Shown here: piece by piece, positions 23,225 through 49,072 of the stretch
Numbering within the stretch: the first letter of the stretch is position 1
How the letters are laid out: each line of letters begins with the position of its first letter
DNA from: Ricordea florida
Lineage: Eukaryota; Cnidaria; Anthozoa; Corallimorpharia; Ricordeidae
Assembly (NCBI GenBank): GCA_949710005.1
Contig: OX453286.1
Coordinates: 4,517,201-4,581,200, forward strand
DNA length: 64,000 nucleotides
Direction: 5' to 3'
Notes under the pieces: model-generated
Databases searched by the model: none
What the model was told of the DNA's origin: nothing
The model's input: the letters and a program-made list of their open reading frames with translations, nothing else
Made by a program: the position numbers and the translations under genes

Positions 23225-23855
23225 GCCAATATCAGTTCAGTGGTCTAGTATGCAGGTAAAAAAAAGTAAGAACCATGCTCTATAGTTAAAACAAACAGTA
23301 TCACAGTACTGTTCAATAGCTTTCTACAGAACCACCACACGGTATCTTTTAATCCATAAATGAAAAAGTTAGAACCACACTGTGTAGTAAAACAAAAAGT
23401 ACCACAGTAGCTTTCTACAGAACTGCCACACCACATGGTTTAATCAATAGATGAAAAAGTTAGAACCACACTGTATAGTAAAACAAACAGTACCACAGAA
23501 CAGTGACGTTCAGCAGCTTTCCAAAGAATGGTCACACAGCATGGTTTGATCCACAGATGAAAAAGTTAGAACCACACTGTACAGTGAAACAAACAATACC
23601 ACAGTACAGTACTGTTCAGTAGCTTTACAAAGAATGGTCGCACTGCATGGTTTTGTCCACAGATGAAAAAGTTAGAACCACACTGTACAGTAAAACAAAC
23701 AGTACCACAGTACAGTACTGTTCAGTAGCTTTCCAAAGAATGGTCACACTGCATGGTTTGATCCACAGATGAAAAAGGTAGAACCACACTATATAGTAAA
23801 ACAAACAGCACCACAGAACAGTGACGTTCAGCAGCTTTCCAAAGAGAAGTCAAAC
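23225..23855 (+). repeat. ~107-bp tandem repeat array between OTUD6B and KARS1
   Basis: About six units of the same sequence, ending 65 bp past the KARS1 stop codon on its 3' side. Units in the last half are nearly identical to each other; the first ones are shortened. If OTUD6B or KARS1 transcripts are long, the array lies in a 3' UTR. Confidence 0.85.
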
Positions 23856-23920
23856 TGCAACGTTTACTGAGAGAAGTCACAATCCCTTTCATTGTAAGTG
23901 TTATCAGGTTGCAAGGCCTT

Positions 23921-37713
<13,793 letters not shown>

Positions 37714-40700
37714 ATTGGCACACGAAAGAAAACCAACGTGTGTTTTAAAAAGTGCTTTCTGATTGGTCCTCGCTTGGTTGAGCTTCCACAACGCACGCGT
37801 AGTTCTCGCAAAAACTACACGCGGGAGCATGTCGCCGATGCCGAAAATTCTGCGAAATCAGGGCAGCTTTCTACCGGTATAGTCCACGCCATGATGTCTT
37901 AGATCCTTCAGCTGTTGTTTATGGTTCCGTCAAATTCATGCAGTGCTCAAGTTGTAGCTGAATGTTCGTAAAATCGCCCGCGATTTGCGACGACCCGAAG
38001 CTCATGAGTTTGTGAAGCTGCTCGAGCCAAGTCTTCCCGTGTAGCTATAAACCAGGCCCACGCGTTTGTTGGAGTGATGAGAGTAAAAGCGAAAGTAAAA
38101 CTTGATGGGCTCCTGTAACATTCACTGGTTGCGTCACTGCGATTATGAATTACATCATTCTTGGCCTGATGTCATTAAGGGAAGAATTTTAGATTTAATA
38201 GCAACCGGCGTGCTGATCTATTGCTCGACTTTTTTTTGACTTATTACATTTTGCCACTTAACAATAAATTTACATTCAGTGATTAAAGTTAATATAATAT
38301 ATATGGCGGAAACCTACAAGAGACCAAGAGGCTTCTACAAGGTAAGGTTTCCTCCCAAAACAGAAAGATTTGAATGTCACAAATATAGAGCCAGAGTAAA
38401 GTTAGGCGTGACACAAGAGTTGGATCGAAGAGGAAATAGAAGAGGAAAGGAAGAAGAGGTTAACAGCTGCTGATTAAAAAATCTTTCAGCTTGTGTTTAA
38501 AGGACATTGGAGTTGGGTTATTTTTAATTTCAGAAGAAAGGGTATTGAAAAATTTAGGGCCTTGAAAGGATATAGAAAACTGCCTTATGTTTGTCCTGCA
38601 AAGAGGTAGCTGAAAAAAGGAAGCGTGCCTTGACTTAGCTGGAAGAGGAAATTAATTATATTTTTTTTTTCACCAAAATTCTAATTTGCGTTTAACGAAT
38701 TTTCACATCTCGAATACGACGGTCTTTCCTACTCACCCCCTTCCCCCCACTACCCCCCATAACCCCCCCCCCCCCCAATTAAGAAAGTTTGTTTCCAAAA
38801 CAAAATTGTTTTGTCAATGAATTCAAATTATTCCTTCATTAGTTTCGATTCTTTTGAATAAATGTACGCAACGAAAGCCCCTCCAGCTGGCCGTTTAATA
38901 CAGGAAAGTACTGCTATAAGAACAGAGTATTTCAAGCCGGCTTCTTAATGGAGTTAGCCCGAAAAGAGGCCGCTACTTAGACATTCGATACATAAAGACT
39001 AACCGTTTAACTGATCATGGTTTTTCCACTTACTTTTAATCTCACTAAGAACATTTATTACTCCAACGTGAGATTCTCAAAAGACCCGAAAACGTATTAG
39101 TACTATCCAAAAAGCAATATTCAACCTTCAAGCTACTAACCTTTCCTTACAATACACCCGAATACAATGCGATCGCTCTTTCGGAAGCAACTTCACTGCA
39201 ATTATGAACTTTCTGCTTTACTATATGCGACACTCCGAATTTAAAATTGCGGCCCAATAATTTTTTTTTTCATTTTATTCTAAGGCGACATTTACATTTA
39301 TTACAAAAAAAAATAAATAACAAAACATTTCTAAAAGAACAAAAATACAGATTTACAAATCTTCAATTGATTTAGTACAAATTTGGTCAAAATAGACGAA
39401 CAAGTGATAAGGATTTTACTGTATACATCAAATTAAAAGTTACAAGCTGTAAAATTGTAGGGTTTCTTGTGATTGCTGGTTGACAAACTGATTAAGGATA
39501 TTCATATCATATAAAGCAATTTTTTCAAGAAAGAAGAATTGCCCATCTGAGACGAAAGTTTGATAAACACTTGTTAGCGACAGCAATCTGCTGTAACGCC
39601 TGAATTTTACCGGAAAGACGAAGAAAGAAGCTTTGCAAGCTTAGTGCACCCTTGCCTATGCTTGTACAAAAGATGTGGTATTTTGCTAGGAGTATTGAGC
39701 ACTGAGTTTAATACCAGCCAGTATGAAGAATTTATCGAAAAAAACCGTATAAAGTGGGCCTTTAGTATTATTACTTTGATTCAAAGAAAGCGTTTCGTGG
39801 GTCTTTTGAAGCCACCATTCTCGCTGTCAGTCTCAAGTGTATTCCGGGAATGACTGTACTTCAGTGCAAAGAACGAACAAGTGGTTTATCGCTTTTTTTC
39901 TCATTTTTGACTGACAGACTTACAGACTGACAGAGGGCAAATTTCATTGTCATTCGCGGTGTAACCTAAATTAAGTGGAAGCATGTTGTGTATAATTTTG
40001 TACTGAAACATTACGAGTTTGACTTCTTCTATAATTTGAACAGTAACTGGTACACCTTAACAAAAAAGAATTACTTGTTTGTCGGCAATTTTTAGCTTTC
40101 GCTTTCCAATCTCGAAAGCTGTCAATTCGGCCTGAGAAGCGGGGTTATAGTATTATTTCACTTATCCACAAAAAGTGCAAAGACAAAAATTTGCTGGAGA
40201 ATCTGCAGCCTATATTGCTCCTAAATGTTAACTAGAAAATCGTCACCAAAGCCATCGCTAAAAGACTTGAAAAGGTCAGTTCTCAGTCAAGCATTATAAA
40301 CCCCGATCGAACTGATTATGTGGAACCGAACTCGCTATATTGGTGACTGAAATGTTGGACAAATGCAAGACGTAATAGAACACACAAACTTGACAGACAA
40401 GAAAGGGATCGCTTTAATTCTTGATTTCTAAAGAAATGGACTCTGACTGGATTGAATGGTTATACCTCAAAGCTGCCATCAATTTTCTTTTAATTTTGGA
40501 CCTGATGTTACAGTGATGTGTCCAACTGTGTTGTAAGCAACGGGCACGCTTCCACGTCAGTTTTTTCCTCTTCAACGCGGTGTACGATAAGGGTGTCCTT
40601 TATCACGAGCTCGTTTTGTTCTATGAATCAAACGTTTTGGAAAGCTGTAAAAAACAACAAGTCTATCAAAGGAATTCTAGTAAACAATCATCAGGCTAGT

Positions 40701-43546
40701 AAAAATAATACAATATGCTGAGGATTTCGTTCGCAATTGGGATTCTGTCGTCTAATGTAACTGTACATGTTAGGACTCCTTGATAAATTTTACCCTCCTT
40801 CCTGGACTGAAAATTAATTAAATAACGCCAAAGTTGAGGAAACGTGGCTAGGGCAATGAAAAAACTAACGAAGATAAGCCCCTTGTTATTGTTTCTAATT
40901 GGCCAAAGGAGCCAATGTTCTTTCTCTCTCTCTCTCTCTGAATCTTTTTCTCGCATAATCGTACACATGCCAAGAAGCTAAATTTTGGCCCTTAAGTTCG
41001 AGATTTGGAACAAACTTTAAAAACCTGGAGAGATGAAAACTCACCCTCTACAGAAAGGTATGATAGTCAAAACTGATATGTAATGCTTCTGTTTTGAACC
41101 GGTCCCCAAGCACTACGTAGAGCGGAATCATTTTAAAAAGTGTCTCTTTTCAAAACGAAAACCTTCTGTTGAGCAGTGTGAGTAGCTGGTACAGCTTACA
41201 TCACCAACTCCTTCGATTCGATGAGCCATTTTTAATTTTTTGAGACATTCAATTTCCCAGAATGCACCAGTTTTTTTAGACGTTATTCTCTTTTCAAAAT
41301 AAACAGATTGCAACTGAACTCGAACGCTTAAACTCGCATAAACCGGTTCGATACTCCATTCAACAGCTGAGCTAACCAGTCATTCTCATGCAGTGGGAAG
41401 AGGCCAATCGTATCTAGGTATACGCCCTGGTTGGGAATGGTATTTGAGAATTAATATAAAATCAAATACTTACAATGCGGATTAAAATGTAAGAAACGTA
41501 AATAAATGTTTTTCGCAGTATTTATATTACGCACTGACGCACTAACTAGAAATATTGCCGCTTTAATGCTGCCAAGATTAAATCCTCTATACAATACTGA
41601 ACACTCCTCGAAATTTTAACACCAGAAGTTTTCAGCGGAATTCCTGCCTCAGTAAGTGCACGAAATCATTCGGTTTTGAGATATAAGCTAAATCCCCATT
41701 AAATCAGCCCTAATGATCAGCTAATGATGTTTAAACTATAAGTATTATTTTCTTGTTTGCTAACTTGGTCAACTGATTTTTTTTTTTTTTTTTTAAATGC
41801 TAGTAATTTACGATCAGAATTGGATTGGGAAATTATGTTATGAACCTTCTCGAAAGACTCGTGGGTAGAACAGTGTTCTCGAAAACAAGAGTAGGAAATT
41901 ACCTTTAAATTAATTCTTGGTTTTTGTTCAGTTTCCTCATCGGGCATATAATAGTAAGTTATCAGCTCGGCAAAAAAAATTATCTACGGTTCAACTTATT
42001 TTGATTATGTAGGCGCTAAGTGGCACATTAATCCAAAAAACATCACTATTACAGTGCGACACCTCAAGCCAATTCAAATAAATTTTCATGCAAATTATCC
42101 AGTCACGATCGAGTATCTCAACAATAGAATCTCCAAAAATGTTTTATATTTCGCTTAAAATGCATATAATTCGCTCTATATCTGTAAAAAAAAACATCAA
42201 GATTGAAAAAGAATCGTCTTAGTCGGTAGAAACTCGCGCCACAAATCTGTTGTTAAGCGTCAAAAACAGACATTCAAAATTTGTATGGAAATATAATTGG
42301 GTGGTCTTAGTGCGAGTAGTGGCATAGTAAAACAATTAATATATAAATCACAGCCATAAGCATATATTATTATATTTTCATTCGAAGACAAAATAACGTC
42401 GCTCTTGCTTATGTTTACTGTTCGGAAACCTTGCCTTAGTAAGTCGAGTAGATATTTCTAGAGCGCGGCCTCTTCTCCTTCAGTTCCCACCCACACCCCC
42501 TACCCCCCATTCCCCCCCCCCCCCCCCAATGACTGTGTTGAAAATGGTGAGCAAAAAAATTAGAAAATATTGAATTTATTTCCAGATGATTCGGGCTTAA
42601 TCTCCGTTCTTTTTGTTTTCTAAAACGTACGGCGATCAAAAAGCGTAGTTAAGCTGCCAATGATTTCCTTTCTAGGCGTTAATTTGTTTGGTCGGCAAAA
42701 ACACCTTTCTTATACAATGCACTCAAAGTGCAAATACTGGAATTACTCATAAGCGTGGTACTTCAAAGGCCAAATGGTTCATTTGTGGTAGTAGTAAGTG
42801 AACACACAGGGCAGATCTGTATACCGCAGAGCCACAGAATATTAAAACTGACAGCGTGCTGGCTGGGTCAGTACTGGAGTGTTCCCCACCAAATCTTTAA
42901 GACGAATCTGGTCCCAGAATGTTTTAATCAAAGTTGACCATGGTACCGCATTATAAGGAACTTGAGATGTAGACCGTTTCAAAGAAGGAAAGTCAGAAGT
43001 GAATGTTTTTTGCCCATTTGTTTGACGAGAGGTGGTAATCCATGTAAGTAAAAGCGCTTTGGCGTGATTAAATTTTTTCACGGTTTCATGATGAACAGTT
43101 GAGTGATCTTTCAAGGTTGCTGAGATATCAGCTAGGTAAAAACATTTCTACGCAAACAAAAACTTGCATTTTTCCAAGTTCGCCTAAACATGTTCTTTGA
43201 AAAATGGCTCTCAACACAAATTTGTGTTATTTTGGCTCTTAATGGATGTTTCCTCTCTAGAGAAAAAATTACATAGTAGCTAACAAAAATTAGTGGCGTT
43301 TGGTATGTCTCATATAAAATCTGCATTAAAAGAAGGCAATAAACTGGTTGAAATTTTAGACTAAACAGGCTCATACAAAAGGTGGGTGTCCCAAACTTTA
43401 ATAAAATAGAGACTTGCAGGTTATTTCTGGAACGTCAGATCTTTGGTTCTGAAACCCCTGGTTTTAATATCTACAGACATTACTTAAGCAATAGCAGAAG
43501 GTTATGAATCACGCAACAATAACTGTTTTGTGTTTCAGGTCAAGCA
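37714..43546. other. Gene-poor interval, KARS1 to GPCR
   Basis: 5.8 kb without a recognisable gene. It contains poly-C runs (38766-38777, 42517-42528), a (TC)n run at 40921-40940, the repeat at 42040-42320 and scattered AT-rich sequence. The 5' UTR exon of the GPCR is probably in the right part, since an acceptor ends at 43538. KARS1 promoter elements should be at the left edge. Confidence 0.5.
42040..42320 (+). repeat. Dispersed repeat, gene-poor region (pair with 7130-7385)
   Basis: TGCATATAATTCGCTCTATA, GGTAGAAACTCGCGCCACAA and GTCAAAAACAGACATTCAAA follow the order of the 7130 copy. This is the most recognisable unit in the 38-43 kb gap. Confidence 0.7.
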
Positions 43547-44488
43547 ATGGAGAATTCAACCGAACAAATCTCTATCCACTCGAATGTGACAACAAGAGAA
43601 GGCACAAGGCCATGCTTTTATCCAGGTGTATCTGAAACTCTGCAATTTCGCTATTTCTACTACACTAACTTGGTCTTGACACCGGTTACAATCCTGTTAG
43701 GTCTTTGGTGTTTCCTGACAAACGGGTCAGTCCTGTTTGTAGTTCTCAGAAGCAGTTTCCGTAAGCGCGCAGCATTTCTAATGCTATGTAGTTTGACCTT
43801 CACTGATTTTCTGTGGGGTGGGGTGGTGGTACCTGTGTACGTTAAGTTCAGAATAGAAGAGTTTGTGGCCGGTAAGGTTTGCGCTAATCGGGAGGACTGG
43901 GACGACCGCGCCATGGTTATCCCTTTTTTCTTGTGTTTGTTTGGTACTGTGGGCAATTTGGCTGTAATTAGTGTCGATCGCTACTTGGCGGTTGCCAAGG
44001 CGATGTGGTATAAAGTGTCGGTGAATCAGTGTCACGCATTTGTCGGGTGTTCCCTCATTTGGTTTATTTCCATTTCTATTGTGACGCTGAAACAAATCGA
44101 AATCTTCGACATCGAATGGATTGAAAATTTCGAGGCTTGTTACGTAGCGCTGGCTTCTACCACCGTCATTGTCGTGCAACTTTTCACGCTGCGTTTTCTT
44201 TTCAAACACAATTCCACTGTGGCGGAAATGAATGCGAATGCAGCCAACGCTGCAACCGCTGTCATAGAGCGAAGATTGACAGTGGCCACTAGTTACGTTG
44301 TGGGTTTGCTTGTAATTTTGTTCATTCCTTCCGCCATTATAGTCGTGGTGTCAAATACTGTTCAGTTATTCATAGAACCCTTGTTTTTTCCCTTAGCAAC
44401 TCTGTGTTCCTCTGTCAACCCCGTGTTATATTACCGTCATAATGCGCATATAAGAGATGGTATCAGGAAACTTGTAAAGTGCTGCTAA
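43547..44488 (+). CDS. Class A (rhodopsin-like) GPCR, orphan, single coding exon
   Basis: A 313-residue seven-helix receptor. The N-terminus has two N-glycosylation sequons (NST at 3-5, NVT at 13-15). TM1 is at about 43-67, with LTNGSVLFVV. TM2 has SLTFTDFLW with the conserved Asp. Cys112 and Cys198 fit the TM3-ECL2 disulfide. DRYLAV (144-149) closes TM3. TM6 keeps its proline (Pro261) but lacks the usual CWxP tryptophan. TM7 has NPVLYY (291-296). The tail is very short and ends KCC, a possible palmitoylation site. ICL3 is Ala/Asn-rich (NANAANAATA). A pyrimidine-rich acceptor (GTGTTTCAG) ends 8 bp before the ATG, suggesting a 5' UTR intron. AATAAA lies at 44554-44559. Ligand and G-protein coupling cannot be inferred. 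Cnidarians have many lineage-specific class A receptors, and this looks like one. Confidence 0.9.
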   Translation: MENSTEQISIHSNVTTREGTRPCFYPGVSETLQFRYFYYTNLVLTPVTILLGLWCFLTNGSVLFVVLRSSFRKRAAFLMLCSLTFTDFLWGGVVVPVYVKFRIEEFVAGKVCANREDWDDRAMVIPFFLCLFGTVGNLAVISVDRYLAVAKAMWYKVSVNQCHAFVGCSLIWFISISIVTLKQIEIFDIEWIENFEACYVALASTTVIVVQLFTLRFLFKHNSTVAEMNANAANAATAVIERRLTVATSYVVGLLVILFIPSAIIVVVSNTVQLFIEPLFFPLATLCSSVNPVLYYRHNAHIRDGIRKLVKCC

Positions 44489-44574
44489 AAAGAGCAAGCC
44501 TTAAGTTTAATTTTAGTCAGCTTCGACTGATAAACCTGTTATCCTAAGGATTAAATAAAAATATTTAGTATAAA

Positions 44575-44840
44575 TACTCAGGTGATTAGACAAAATCGCG
44601 CGCTCTGATTGGTTCGCTATCTCGGATTATCAGCCGATAATCACCTCGACAAACAAAATGGCTGCCAGTCGTTCCGCGCGCTTTTGATGAAATAAAACTT
44701 TTTCGTGTTGTACAATGCTTTCTCTTTTCTTTTTTTGAAATAATCACCTGTGTATTTATACTAAAACAATTATTCGCCTCAGGCTCAGTGATTATTGGTG
44801 AATATTCACCGATAATCACTTCGCCTTCGGCGAATAATTG
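44575..44840. repeat. Foldback repeat just downstream of the GPCR
   Basis: GATTATCAGCCGATAATCAC and TGAATATTCACCGATAATCAC are inverted. CGCGCGCTCTGATTGGTTCG resembles words in other foldbacks of the window (35459, 35866). It begins about 20 bp after the poly(A) signal. Confidence 0.6.
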
Positions 44841-45921
44841 TTAAATAATAAAGGTTTCAGGATTTAAAACAAGGAACAAAGTGTACGAAGCGAAAATCAG
44901 ACTGCTTTCAAGCTCAAAAATGACCACAAAAAGGGCCTGCTTTTAATCTCTAAAATGGCCAATAAATCTACTTGTCTTAACTCCCCGTAAATGACCATCA
45001 AAATCTGCCTGTTTTTAACTTCCAAAAATGACCAACAAAAATTGCGTGATAACCGCTGAAAATGAGCAAAAAAGTCTGGCTGTTTTTAACTCTCAAAAAT
45101 AAACACCAAAGTCTGCCAGTTGGTTACCCTTAAAATAACCACCTAAACCGCTCTTTTTCAAGTTGATTATCATCATTATTATCATTTTTGCTTTTCCATA
45201 AAAATGGTTGGTCGGAGATGGAGAACGAAACATTTAACGGGCCGGGAAGGCCTTATCTTTTAATGTTGAAAGAATAGGTTGCATATCGATCACTTCAGGT
45301 CAGAGGAAAGGGCTAAGGGGCAGGTATTTGCTTGTTATTAACATGTAAACTTTTGTAGACCACACTGTATAAGTCATCGCACATTTATTTACTACATTAA
45401 GCTTTAACTCTTTCTTTGCTTGTAAAATAGAAAACAGACTTACTAGATTTATCTGTATCTCGACTAATATTCCATTTTATATATATATATAAAAAAAAGT
45501 CGCAATCTTGATGAGAAGTCAGAAAGAAATAACGTCTCCATTTTTGTTTTCATTGTTGTGCAGAGAATCGTATTGTTCATAATAACAATAATAATTTACG
45601 TACCTATGATTCTGTCAAATAAAGAATATCCTTTCATATAAAAATCTTAGAACTTACCTGCGGTAAACAATGCTCTTTTATTCGCGAAATCCGGGATAAG
45701 CTACTCAGCGTTCGCCATTTTGAACAACACAACGGACGCTAATTTCCCCGCGGGATACGTCTCGCGCGGGTTATGTCCCTTCGCTAATTCCGCTCGCGGC
45801 CAATATGGCATACAAAATGAAAAACATTTTAGTTTTGGCATTTTCGCGAAAAAACACTTTCTACCGCCTATTAGACACAGGCCATCAAAACACCTTAACC
45901 AGAAGTTCGAGTTTCACTTTG

Positions 45922-48900
45922 TCACAGCGGCTCTCCATCGAGTTCTCGTAGACTTGGAAGCAAAGTCCTAATCTCCTCTCTGTAACCGCCAGATTCGCAA
46001 CATGGATTTCCACGGAGATCTAATTTTCTCAGGGAGTGGCATTCTTGCAAACAATTCAGAGATTTCACGTCAGGAATATCTAGAGATGGCGTCAAGAATA
46101 AAACACTGGCACAATACCATGGAAAATAAAAGTGCCACGAGTTTTTGTTTTTAGGGAACGACAAAACTAATTAAAACTTTTTTCGTGTCACTGGACTTCA
46201 CACACACACACACCTTTATTGATATTCAATATCTTCATCAGTTAATCATAATTGGAAAATCTAAAGATAGAAATTTAAATTTCATCAGAGACAATGAAAC
46301 ACACAGACATCCCCTGCCCGTAAATAGCTTAGGCTAATCGTGGCGGGTATAGGAAATAAAGAAAAAAATTGATAAAAGGAAGAAATTGAAAATCAATTAA
46401 CTAATTAATTATTATTATATTATTATTATCATTACTATTATTATTATTATTATTATTATATCATCAAGATCTATCTATATAAGTGATTAACCGTATGATA
46501 ATGTAATATCTCACCGATCAATTGTGAAATATATATCTACGTTTGAACAATGAATGAACAATTTATATTATCACTAGGATAAAGATGGTAACAAAAGTAA
46601 TGACAGTGATGATATCATTAATAATAATAATAATAATGGTACTAATAATAATAATAGTAATAACAATAACAAAATAGTAATAATAAATAATAAAAACAAC
46701 AACAACAATAATAATAATAACAATAACAACTCTAACGACAACGATGGATGATCAAGCTGCGTATTTTCCATGCTTTACAGAAGTATAGAAAGGATACGGT
46801 TGTTGGAAAGGGATAACTCTTGCAACGAAGGAAGTGTTAGCGCATGTCTTCTGGTGACGCGCCGCAGTTTGTTGCTACTGGCATCCAGGACTTCCGCACA
46901 GCGTAACATGTTACACTCGTCCAATGAGGTTATTTGATTTTGTGACAGATTGACGTTTTTCATTAGCACCAGCTGATCCATGTGCGGCAAGAACGTCAAG
47001 TCCTTCAATGCAGGAAAAAAAAAGGATCAAAATCAGTTCAAGTTAACATTTCCACCTAATCCCAAACATTTAGCCAACTAGTTTGATTCTTGACTCAACA
47101 TTCTTTAGAAAACTACTGAAGTTTGTTTTACTATACAGTGTGGTACTAACGTTTTCATCTGCGGATAAAATCATACAATGTGACCATTCTTTGTAAAGCT
47201 ACTGAACAGTACTGTACTGTGGTACTGTTTGTTTTACTGTACACTTTGGTGCTGACTTTTTCATCTGTGGATCAAACCATGCAGTGTGGCCATTCTTTGT
47301 AAAGCTACTGAACAGTACTGTACTGTGCTACGGTTTGTTTTACTATACAGTGTGGTTCTAACGTTTTTATCTGTTGATCAAACCATGCAGTGTGACCATT
47401 CTTTGTAAAGCCACTGAACAGTACTGTACTGTGGTACTGTTTCTTTTACTATACAGTGTAGTTGTAACGTTTTCATCTGTGGGTCAAACCATTTATTGTG
47501 ATCACTCTTTGGAAAGCTACTGAACAGCAATGCACTGTGGCACTGTTTGTTTTACTATGCACTTTGGTTTTTACTTCTTCATCAACAGTATTTCACAACA
47601 ACTTGACCAACGTCATTACCTACCATGTTTGTGAGGTCCAGCACTCGACTTTGATCTTCCTAAAAACAGCAAATTGAAACAAAAGACAAAGCTTCAATCG
47701 TTATCATATTCACTACTAGGGACAATTTCCACATCCTCACTGGTTAAGCTTTTGAGGATTTTCGTATGCGCCGTTTCATGGTGGTTTGCGCAAACAGTTA
47801 TTTTCTCTACATAATAAATCCCTTAATTTACTAACCACGGACTTACCTTGTAGCCTGCATCTTTGGAGCGATGTTTTTCAATGAGATTTTCTAGCTTGAA
47901 TTTCCGTCCTCATGGAAAAAACGAATATAAAAGTGTTAAAATAAGCGCAACTTTAAATAAATAGAAATCATAATAATGTAAATGCAAAAAAACTGCGTGA
48001 AAAGAAACAAAGTGCGTGAAAAGAAAAGAGTGCGTGGAAAGAAAAAAGGTGCGTGGAAAGAAAAAAAGTGCGTGGAAAGAAAAAAGTGCGTGGAAAGGAA
48101 AAAAGGCGTGCAAAGAAAAAAAGGTGCAAGGAAAGAAAAAAAACTGCGTGGGAAGAAAAAACAGTGCGTGAAAAAAAAAAAAACTGCGTGGAAAGAAAAA
48201 AAAGGGCGTGGAAAGACTCGAGAGATCGGGGGGAGACTCTTAACAATGCGTGGGTGTGACGCTCACGCGTTCCGCGAACGAGGATCTTTGCTTTTTTTCG
48301 GTTGATGAGCAATAAAATCCGCTCGTTTGAAGTCTAACGGAATGACAAGAAACAATTAAACACAAACACAAAAACAAACAAACAAACAAACAAACAAACA
48401 AACAAACAAACACCTTTCTACTGCGACAGCAGTCCACTTACCAAGGTCTTTGTAGTATTCCTGTCGGTAGCTATCGACCGAAGTTAGTTTTTCTAAGTAC
48501 GAATTTGTCTCTTTTTCGTACAAGAGCGGATCAACCGCTCGCATAAGTAAAACCATAGTCAGCATTGTCCCTGATGGCAGACATAAAACGTTATCAGCAC
48601 GGTCGGTCCAAACATCGAAATTTATCAGCACAGCTAGTCCAGCGAATGATAACCTAGATAGCGCTTTTGCCACAACGTGCAAGCAACAAATAAGACGCTG
48701 AAGTCTATCTTTTCATATTGGAAAATACTTCACTTGTTCGCTGTGCTCAAGATATTTTTTGACACTCGCGGGAAATTTCGTCATGTCCGCGTGGTCATGT
48801 CAAATACTCTTTGTAATTATTACCCAGAAGATCAGCGAGCACACTGCCCAGTGAATTTCCCCATGATGGAGTCGCAAAAGAAATGCCCAACATACAACTT

Positions 48901-49033
48901 CTTCTTACCATATCAATACCTTCAAATGAATATATGAAAGACCATATATTTGAACTGCGGAGTAACATTTAATGACATTAATTGATCATCGCAGTTATGT
49001 ACACAACTTAAGCAGCTGTGAAATTAAAGCCTG

Positions 49034-49072
<39 letters not shown>

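Larger units (their letters stand above)
21889..23920. other. Convergent intergenic region, OTUD6B to KARS1
   Basis: Contains the 3' UTRs, the foldback at 22205-22345, AATAAA at 22415-22420 and the ~107-bp array at 23225-23855. No gene seen. Confidence 0.5.

Noticed and set aside
20513..23855. CRISPR-like array
   Set aside because: The whole ~107-bp unit repeats without distinct spacers; this is a eukaryotic satellite-type array in introns.
38279..38473. 64-residue basic open frame in the gene-poor region
   Set aside because: No recognisable domain, splice context or family; low-complexity Arg/Glu-rich end.
41340..41400. tRNA-like A-box on the minus strand (TGGTTAGCTCAGCTGTT)
   Set aside because: Only this word and a weak CGAACC segment are present; no foldable tRNA.
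43784..44209. 141-residue open frame antisense to the GPCR
   Set aside because: It is a shadow of the GPCR coding frame, with no domain and no start context.
46574..46771. Leucine-rich open frame
   Set aside because: Translation of an AAT/ATT microsatellite.
47968..48312. Phe/His/Ser-rich and Lys/Arg-rich open frames on both strands
   Set aside because: Produced by the purine-rich minisatellite; low complexity on both strands.
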